A model generated the notes under the pieces. The model was given only the letters and a program-made list of their open reading frames with translations, did not search any database and was not told the origin of the DNA. The position numbers and the translations under genes were made by a program. Shown one piece after another: positions 58,400 through 64,000 of a stretch of DNA of 64,000 nucleotides. How positions within the stretch are numbered: position 1 is the first letter of the stretch; each line of letters starts with the position of its first letter. Source of the stretch: Pararobbsia alpina (GTDB taxonomy: Bacteria; Pseudomonadota; Gammaproteobacteria; Burkholderiales; Burkholderiaceae); assembly GCF_902859895.1 (NCBI RefSeq), contig NZ_CADIKM010000001.1, positions 372,001 to 436,000 on the forward strand, in the 5' to 3' direction.

Positions 58400-58417
58400 G
58401 CGGGACGAAGACTCCCC

Positions 58418-59785
58418 ATGTTCGAAAAAATCCTGATCGCCAATCGCGGCGAAATTGCCTTGCGGATCCAACGCGCCTGCCGTGAGCTCGGCGTGAAGAC
58501 CGTGGTCATCTATTCCGAAGCCGACAAGGAAGCGAAGTACGTTCGGCTCGCCGACGAAGCCGTCTGTATCGGCCCGGCACCTTCGGCCCTGTCGTACCTC
58601 AACATGCCCGCGATCATCAGCGCGGCCGAAGTCACCGATGCCGAAGCGATCCATCCGGGTTATGGCTTCCTGTCGGAGAACGCGGACTTCGCCGAGCGGG
58701 TCGAGCAGTCGGGCTTCACCTTCATCGGTCCGCGCCCCGAGACGATCCGCCTGATGGGCGACAAGGTCTCGGCCAAGCAGACCATGATCAAGGCCGGTGT
58801 GCCCTGCGTGCCGGGTTCGGAAGGCGCACTGCCCGAGGACCCGAAGGAAATCGTACGGATCGCGCGCAGCGTCGGCTACCCCGTGATCATCAAGGCGGCC
58901 GGCGGCGGCGGCGGACGAGGCATGCGCGTCGTCCATACCGAGGCGGCGGTCGTCAACGCGGTGAACCTGACGCGCGAGGAAGCCGGTCGTGCGTTCGGCA
59001 ATTCGCAGGTCTATATGGAGAAGTTCCTCGAGAACCCGCGCCATATCGAAATCCAGGTCATGGCCGACCAGTTCAAGAATGCGATCTGGCTCGGCGAGCG
59101 CGACTGCTCGATGCAGCGCCGTCACCAGAAGGTGATCGAGGAAGCGCCCGCGCCGGGCATCGCGCGCCGCCTGATCGACCGGATCGGCGACCGCTGTTCG
59201 GACGCGTGCAAGAAGATGGGCTATCTCGGCGCGGGCACCTTCGAGTTCCTTTACGAGAACAACGAGTTCTATTTCATCGAAATGAACACGCGCGTCCAGG
59301 TCGAGCATCCGGTCTCGGAGTTGATCACGGGCGTGGACATCGTCCAGGAACAGATCCGCGTCGCGGCCGGTGAAAAGCTGCGCCTGCGCCAGCGCGACAT
59401 CGAGTTCCGCGGCCACGCGATCGAATGCCGGATCAATGCCGAGCATCCGTTCAAGTTCACGCCGTCGCCGGGACGCATCTCGTCGTGGCATTCGCCGGGC
59501 GGCCCGGGTGTGCGGGTCGACTCGCATGCGTACAACGGCTATTTCGTGCCGCCGAACTACGACTCGATGATCGGCAAGCTGATCACCTATGGCGCGACGC
59601 GCGAACAGGCGATCAACCGGATGCGCATCGCGCTGTCCGAGATGGTCGTCGAAGGGATCGAAACGAATATCCCGCTGCATCGCGAGATGATGATCGACGC
59701 GAAGTTCGTCGAAGGCGGCACGAGCATCCACTACCTCGAACATCGGCTCGAAGAACGCAAGAACGTCGTCGCCGATGATATGTGA
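58418..59785 (+). CDS. accC: Biotin carboxylase subunit of acetyl-CoA carboxylase
   Basis: AccC carboxylates the biotin on AccB using ATP and bicarbonate. The 455-residue ATP-grasp protein has [37 protein letters not shown], the glycine-rich ATP loop [12 protein letters not shown] near residue 160-170, [20 protein letters not shown], and [18 protein letters not shown] with the metal-binding Glu and catalytic Arg. Length is standard. Co-transcribed with accB; prmA begins 27 bases later. Confidence 0.97.
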   Translation: MFEKILIANRGEIALRIQRACRELGVKTVVIYSEADKEAKYVRLADEAVCIGPAPSALSYLNMPAIISAAEVTDAEAIHPGYGFLSENADFAERVEQSGFTFIGPRPETIRLMGDKVSAKQTMIKAGVPCVPGSEGALPEDPKEIVRIARSVGYPVIIKAAGGGGGRGMRVVHTEAAVVNAVNLTREEAGRAFGNSQVYMEKFLENPRHIEIQVMADQFKNAIWLGERDCSMQRRHQKVIEEAPAPGIARRLIDRIGDRCSDACKKMGYLGAGTFEFLYENNEFYFIEMNTRVQVEHPVSELITGVDIVQEQIRVAAGEKLRLRQRDIEFRGHAIECRINAEHPFKFTPSPGRISSWHSPGGPGVRVDSHAYNGYFVPPNYDSMIGKLITYGATREQAINRMRIALSEMVVEGIETNIPLHREMMIDAKFVEGGTSIHYLEHRLEERKNVVADDM

Positions 59786-59812
59786 GGGGGAAGTGGAAAG
59801 GATGTTGAAGCA

Positions 59813-60727
59813 ATGACTGAGCCCGTGAGCTACCGTGAACTGGTGATCGAGATCGATCGCGAACATGCCGAAGCCTTGTCGGATGCCCTGCTCGATCTCG
59901 GCGCGCTGTCGGTTTCGGTCGAGGATGCCGATGCCGACACGCCCGACGAGCAACCGCTGTTCGGCGAACCGGGGCTGATGCCCGAGCGCGAGGCGTGGCG
60001 CCGCTCACGCGTGATCGCGCTCGTCGCGCCCGATGCCGAGCCCGACGTGCTGCTGACGGCAGCCGCCAATGAACTGGGCCTCGACGAAGCGCCCAAGCAT
60101 GCGGTGCGCGAAGTTGCGGATCAGGACTGGGTGCGGCTCACGCAATCGCAGTTCGAACCGATCCCAATCGGCAAGCGGATCTGGGTCGTCCCTTCGTGGC
60201 ACGCGGCACCCGATCCCGATGCGCTGATTCTCGAGCTCGATCCCGGTCTCGCCTTCGGCACCGGCAGTCACCCGACCACGCGGCTGTGCATGGAGTGGCT
60301 CGAGCAGTCGCTCGCAGGCGGCGAGACGGTACTCGACTATGGTTGCGGTTCCGGTATTCTTGCGATCCTTGCGCAGAAGTGCGGTGCGAGCCGCGTGGTG
60401 GGTGTCGATATCGATCCGCAGGCGGTCGAGTCGGCCCGGCTCAACAGCGAGCGCAACCATGCACCGGTCGAGTACACCTTGCCCGACGATGCACCCCAGG
60501 ACCGCTTCGATGTGGTGGTGGCGAATATCCTGTCGAATCCGTTGAAGCTGATGGCATCGATGTTGAGTTCGCGCGTGCGCCCGGGCGGCAAGCTCGCGTT
60601 GTCGGGTGTACTCGCCCGGCAGGCGGAGGAAGTCGCCGCGGCGTATGCGCCGTGGATCACGCTGAGCGTGTGGCGCGAGCACGAAGGGTGGGTTTGCTTG
60701 AGCGGAACCGCGGCGAAGTCCGCCTAG
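59813..60727 (+). CDS. prmA: Ribosomal protein L11 methyltransferase
   Basis: PrmA trimethylates lysines and the N-terminus of ribosomal protein L11. The 304-residue protein has an N-terminal substrate-recognition domain ([34 protein letters not shown]) and a C-terminal SAM-methyltransferase domain with [49 protein letters not shown] and [14 protein letters not shown]. Follows accC in the usual order accB-accC-prmA. Confidence 0.96.
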   Translation: MTEPVSYRELVIEIDREHAEALSDALLDLGALSVSVEDADADTPDEQPLFGEPGLMPEREAWRRSRVIALVAPDAEPDVLLTAAANELGLDEAPKHAVREVADQDWVRLTQSQFEPIPIGKRIWVVPSWHAAPDPDALILELDPGLAFGTGSHPTTRLCMEWLEQSLAGGETVLDYGCGSGILAILAQKCGASRVVGVDIDPQAVESARLNSERNHAPVEYTLPDDAPQDRFDVVVANILSNPLKLMASMLSSRVRPGGKLALSGVLARQAEEVAAAYAPWITLSVWREHEGWVCLSGTAAKSA

Positions 60728-60855
60728 GTTCGCTTGCGCCGGGTGGTCCGCTTGCGCGGCCGCTTCGGCAATTTGATCAGTTTTCCACGGTGGACGGCTA
60801 GGCGTGAATCGTTAGTAGAATAGCGCCTATGCTCACCGACCGGCCTCCGTCTTAA

Positions 60856-62457
60856 ATGGCTTCTATGGCGCTCGCGACCCGCTGCCCTCATTGCCAGACC
60901 GTTTTCAGGATCGTCCCCGACCAGCTCAAGCTGCATCGAGGTCTGGTCCGTTGCGGACATTGCCGCGAAGTATTCGACGGCGTTCTCCATCAGGTCGAGC
61001 CGCCGGTACGTCCGGCGCCACAGCCTGTTACGACTGCTGAACCTGTTTCGGCTGCCGCTTCCTCCGCCTTGTCCGAGGCTGCTTCTCCTATGGGCGATCA
61101 TGCCATGGGAGAAGAGGAGCACGACACGAAGCCCGAGATGCGCGCTGCGCCTTCGGTCGATCTCGCGGACGAGCCGAACGTCGCGTCCTTGGACCATGTT
61201 GCGAACGAGCAGCATGCTTCGTCCCCAGACCACGTTGCGGACGAGCAGCATGCTCCGTCTCCAGACCACTTTGCGGACAAGCCGCACGTGACGCCTTCGG
61301 CTGAAGCTGAGGACGAGCTGCATACACCGGTGACAGAGCAGGTGTCGGATCACGCGACCGAGCCCCTCGAAAGCGGCTTCGATTCGCGGGCTGACACGAC
61401 GCTCGGACATGAACTCCGCACGGAAGTGGCCGATACGACGGAACGCGACTTCGTGGCACGCGCCGCCGAAGCAGCGGAACACGATGCGCGCCTCGCGAGC
61501 GACGCGCCGCCTTTCGTCGCGGAAGACCCCGACGCGCACCACGGTCCCGCCGAAGCAACGCCCGCCGAGTCGCTCAACGAAACGTTTGCCGAAACACCTC
61601 ACGACACACAGCGTGAACGGGATGAAGAGGCGGCAGCCGAATCGTTCTCGCATGATGCTGCCCACGAGCATGCGAAGCACGACAAGGTCGAGCGGAGTAC
61701 CGTCGAACCCTTTGGCCACAGTCCGCGCCAGGCGTTCGGCCATGAAGAGGCGGTGCTCGACATCGAGCCGAGGACGCGACACTACGGCCCGACCATCCAC
61801 ACGGATCCCTGGTTGGCCCCGGCCGATACGCGCACCGAACCCGCGTTGAACCTCACCGCACCCGCGATCTCAGCGGCCGCCACCGCGGGCCCGGCGTTCA
61901 TCCCGCTCGCCGACGACGACCGGAATGATTTCCGGATTCGTGTCGAACCGCATCCGGAACCCCGCGACGCTGAACTGCACCCCGCACGCCGGATTCTCGG
62001 CTGGATCGTCGCCGTGCTGCTGCTCGTGCTGCTGATCACCTTGCTCGCATGGTGGCAGCGTGAGCCGGTGATGTCGCGCTGGCCGCAGACGGTCGACGTG
62101 TACCAGCAGGCGTGCGCGAAACTCGGCTGCGCGGCCCTGCCGCCGCGCAATATCGACCAGCTCCAGATCGAAGCGTCGACCCTCACGCAAAGCACGCAGG
62201 CCAACCGGTTCGAATTGTCGATGAACCTGCACAACCGCGCGGCGCTCGCGCTCGCGTGGCCCGCGCTCGAGATCTCGCTGCTCGACGCCAACAACCAGTT
62301 GGTGATTCGCCGCGTAGTCAGCCCCGCGGAATATTTGCCGGCCGGCATCGACCTGAATGCCGGCATCGGCGCAAACGCCCGGCAGGCCGTCCGCTTGCAA
62401 CTGACCGCGAACGGCGCGGCGCCGGCCAACTACCGTGTATTGATCTTCTATCCCTGA
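60856..62457 (+). CDS. Zinc-ribbon and DUF3426 domain membrane protein
   Basis: A 533-residue protein found after prmA in many betaproteobacteria. Residues about 5-40 form an MJ0042-type zinc ribbon ([13 protein letters not shown] ... [12 protein letters not shown], two CxxC pairs). Residues about 50-370 are acidic, low-complexity and include three 12-residue repeats; residues about 379-401 form a transmembrane helix ([21 protein letters not shown]); the C-terminal ~130 residues are the DUF3426 domain ([43 protein letters not shown]). Function unknown. ATG 60856 or ATG 60865 could be the start. It is followed after 17 bases by tpx. Confidence 0.85.
   Translation: MASMALATRCPHCQTVFRIVPDQLKLHRGLVRCGHCREVFDGVLHQVEPPVRPAPQPVTTAEPVSAAASSALSEAASPMGDHAMGEEEHDTKPEMRAAPSVDLADEPNVASLDHVANEQHASSPDHVADEQHAPSPDHFADKPHVTPSAEAEDELHTPVTEQVSDHATEPLESGFDSRADTTLGHELRTEVADTTERDFVARAAEAAEHDARLASDAPPFVAEDPDAHHGPAEATPAESLNETFAETPHDTQRERDEEAAAESFSHDAAHEHAKHDKVERSTVEPFGHSPRQAFGHEEAVLDIEPRTRHYGPTIHTDPWLAPADTRTEPALNLTAPAISAAATAGPAFIPLADDDRNDFRIRVEPHPEPRDAELHPARRILGWIVAVLLLVLLITLLAWWQREPVMSRWPQTVDVYQQACAKLGCAALPPRNIDQLQIEASTLTQSTQANRFELSMNLHNRAALALAWPALEISLLDANNQLVIRRVVSPAEYLPAGIDLNAGIGANARQAVRLQLTANGAAPANYRVLIFYP
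61186..61293. repeat. Three 36-bp repeats in the DUF3426 gene
   Basis: Units at 61186, 61222 and 61258 encode [24 protein letters not shown] and [12 protein letters not shown] in the acidic linker. The third copy is more diverged. Confidence 0.85.
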
Positions 62458-62474
62458 GCAGGCGGAGCAAAGCT

Positions 62475-62975
62475 ATGAGTCAAGTCACCCTGGGCGGCAA
62501 CCCGATCGAAGTCGCTGGCACCTTCCCCACCATCGGCCAGCAGGCCCCGGCCTTCTCGCTGGTCGGCAAGACGCTTGCCGACGTCAAGCTCGCCGACTTC
62601 GCCGGCAAACGCAAGGTCCTCAACATCGTGCCGAGTCTCGACACACCGACCTGCGCGACCTCGACGCGCAAGTTCAACGAAACCGCAGGCAAGCTCGACA
62701 ACACCGTCGTGCTCGTGATCTCGGGCGACCTCCCCTTCGCGGCCTCGCGCTTCTGCACGACCGAAAATCTCGACAACGTGATCACACTGTCGACCTTCCG
62801 CGACCCCGCCTTCAAGTCCGCCTACGGCGTCGACGTCAAGAGCGGCCCGCTGAACGGCCTGACCGCACGCGCGGTCGTGGTGCTCGACGAAGACGACAAA
62901 GTCCTGCATTCGGAACTGGTCGGCGAAATCAAGAGCGAACCGAACTACGACGCTGCTCTCGCCGCACTCAAGTAG
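62475..62975 (+). CDS. tpx: Thiol peroxidase Tpx
   Basis: Tpx is an atypical two-cysteine peroxiredoxin reducing lipid and hydrogen peroxides with thioredoxin. The 166-residue protein starts [18 protein letters not shown]; the peroxidatic Cys is in [17 protein letters not shown] near residue 60 and the resolving Cys in [12 protein letters not shown] near residue 94. Length is standard. ATG 62475 is preceded by GGAG. A hairpin with T run follows at 63075. Confidence 0.97.
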   Translation: MSQVTLGGNPIEVAGTFPTIGQQAPAFSLVGKTLADVKLADFAGKRKVLNIVPSLDTPTCATSTRKFNETAGKLDNTVVLVISGDLPFAASRFCTTENLDNVITLSTFRDPAFKSAYGVDVKSGPLNGLTARAVVVLDEDDKVLHSELVGEIKSEPNYDAALAALK

Positions 62976-63074
62976 GCGTTCCTCATCTGGAGCGATGAAG
63001 GCCGGCAGCCGATGAGCGGTTCAGGCCTCAAAATAAGTGCCGATATCCTGTAGGGGATGTCGGCAACTGTTTCC

Positions 63075-63096
63075 GCCGCGGCCCCCGCGGCTTTTT
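63075..63096 (+). terminator. tpx: Rho-independent terminator after tpx
   Basis: A 6-bp GC stem (63075-63080 with 63086-63091), 5-base loop and TTTTT immediately after, about 100 bases beyond the tpx stop, with a second T run following. Confidence 0.8.
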
Positions 63097-63121
63097 CATT
63101 TTTATATCCAAGAGGTTTGAT

Positions 63122-64000
63122 TTGGCTTCGCTGATTTCCGGCTCCATTGCCTACGACACCATCATGACGTTCGAAGGTCGGTTCAAGGAACATATCCTGC
63201 CGGACCAGGTGCATATCCTGAACGTGAGTTTCCTCGTGCCAACGATGCGCCGCGAATTCGGCGGCTGCGCGGGCAATATCGGCTACGCGCTGCACATGCT
63301 CGGCGGCGACGCGCGGATCATGGGCACGGTTGGCGAGCTCGATGCCCAGCCGTACTTAGACCGCCTGAACTCGCTCGGCCTGAGCACCGCGCACGTGCTC
63401 GCGCTGCCGGGCCAGTACACCGCCCAGGCCATGATCACGACGGATCTCGATAACAATCAGATCACCGCCTTCCACCCGGGCGCGATGATGCAGTCGCATC
63501 TGAACAAGATCGAGAAAGAATCCGGCGTCACGCTCGGCATCGTCGCACCCAACGGCCTCGACGGCATGCGCGAACATGCGGCACAATTGGCCGCCGTCGG
63601 TATTCCGTTCGTCTTCGATCCGGGCCAAGGCCTGCCGATCTTGAGCAGCGAGGACCTGCGGCGCATGATTGAACTTGCGACTTACGTGACGGTCAACGAT
63701 TACGAGGCGAAGCTTCTGAGCGACAAGACCGGCTGGTCCGTTGCCGAGATCGCCGCCAAGGTCGATGCGATGATCGTGACGCTCGGAGAACACGGCGCAC
63801 AGGTGCATCATCAAGGTCGTATCGAAGACATTCCTGCCGTCCTGGCAGAACGCGTCGTCGATCCTACCGGCTGCGGTGATGCATTCCGCGGTGGCCTGCT
63901 CCATGGCATTGAGCACGGTTGGGATTGGGCAACCACGGGCCGTCTCGCCAGCCTGATGGGCGCGCTGAAGATCGCTGAACAAGGTCCGCAGAACTATGCG
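63122..64000 (+). CDS. PfkB-family carbohydrate kinase, 5' part
   Basis: The visible ~293 residues are a ribokinase-like (PfkB) kinase close to Burkholderia proteins annotated as carbohydrate or adenosine kinase. It starts with TTG 63122 (LASLISGSIAYDTIMTFEG), preceded by AAGAGG, has the substrate-loop GGCAGNIGYALHMLGGDARIMGTVG, and the PfkB signature VVDPTGCGDAFRGGLL with the catalytic Asp. The frame is still open at the right edge, where only a short C-terminal part is missing. Phosphorylated substrate unknown. It lies downstream of the tpx terminator, so it has its own transcript. Confidence 0.88.
   Translation, partial: MASLISGSIAYDTIMTFEGRFKEHILPDQVHILNVSFLVPTMRREFGGCAGNIGYALHMLGGDARIMGTVGELDAQPYLDRLNSLGLSTAHVLALPGQYTAQAMITTDLDNNQITAFHPGAMMQSHLNKIEKESGVTLGIVAPNGLDGMREHAAQLAAVGIPFVFDPGQGLPILSSEDLRRMIELATYVTVNDYEAKLLSDKTGWSVAEIAAKVDAMIVTLGEHGAQVHHQGRIEDIPAVLAERVVDPTGCGDAFRGGLLHGIEHGWDWATTGRLASLMGALKIAEQGPQNYA

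Noticed and set aside
57920-59953. 677-codon minus-strand frame opposite accB-accC
   Set aside because: Antisense to two unmistakable genes, no domain recognised.

Overview
The window looks like the chromosome of a high-GC betaproteobacterium of the Burkholderiaceae (Burkholderia/Paraburkholderia/Robbsia-like, with Ralstonia/Cupriavidus-like accessory content). The basis is the gene order bamE-dapB-exbB-exbD-leuS-lptE-holA-proA-hemJ opposite fur, the pair yqiA/RNB-ribonuclease next to aroE and mtgA, the accB-accC-prmA-DUF3426-tpx run, an Entner-Doudoroff edd gene, and strong G/C third-position bias. No rRNA, tRNA, insertion sequence or CRISPR array was recognised.

Layout. 1-3.2 kb: 5' part of edd (minus) and a prolyl-oligopeptidase-family peptidase (plus). 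3.3-5.3 kb: an orphan minus-strand gene for a glycine/alanine-rich protein with several hydrophobic stretches, behind a leader with 14-bp repeats. 5.4-14.6 kb: a long minus-strand housekeeping block (hemJ, proA, holA, lptE, leuS, exbD, exbB, dapB, bamE), then fur. 15.4-26 kb: gap, tkt, a VOC protein, rsmE, a secreted-RNase/barstar pair, maeB, thiL, pgpA and pncC. 26.3-38.2 kb: a Fur-box-preceded iron locus. 38.2-39 kb: pyrF. 39.2-49.4 kb: a ten-gene minus-strand sugar operon (IclR regulator, KDPGal kinase and aldolase, SDR, AraFGH-type ABC transporter, second SDR, SMP-30 lactonase, aldose epimerase). 49.8-64 kb: mtgA, a fused RNB-ribonuclease/shikimate dehydrogenase gene, yqiA, mpl, a degenerate nucleotidyltransferase-like gene, a TlpA-like thioredoxin, aroQ, accB, accC, prmA, a DUF3426 gene, tpx and the 5' part of a PfkB-family kinase.

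The most interesting region is the iron locus. It encodes an ECF sigma factor, a very short FecR-like protein, and a complete-looking sbnB-C-D-E-F-G-H series for a staphyloferrin B type (NRPS-independent) siderophore; most of its junctions are 4-nt stop/start overlaps. At its head one open frame joins the plug of a TonB-dependent receptor directly to the last ~35 residues of an SbnA-like synthase and then runs into sbnB. This is best explained by a deletion of at least ~2 kb that removed the receptor barrel and nearly all of sbnA. The strain would then lack the cognate receptor and the first enzyme of L-2,3-diaminopropionate supply while keeping exporter, synthetases and citrate supply.

A second theme is that many otherwise ordinary proteins carry in-frame short tandem repeats in tails, linkers or loops (ExbD, PgpA, the TonB fragment, SbnC, SbnG, the IclR regulator, the RNB-AroE linker, the DUF3426 protein). 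This suggests active replication slippage tolerated outside conserved domains. In the sugar operon, enzymes for an oxidative (De Ley-Doudoroff type) galactose route are present except for a galactonate dehydratase.
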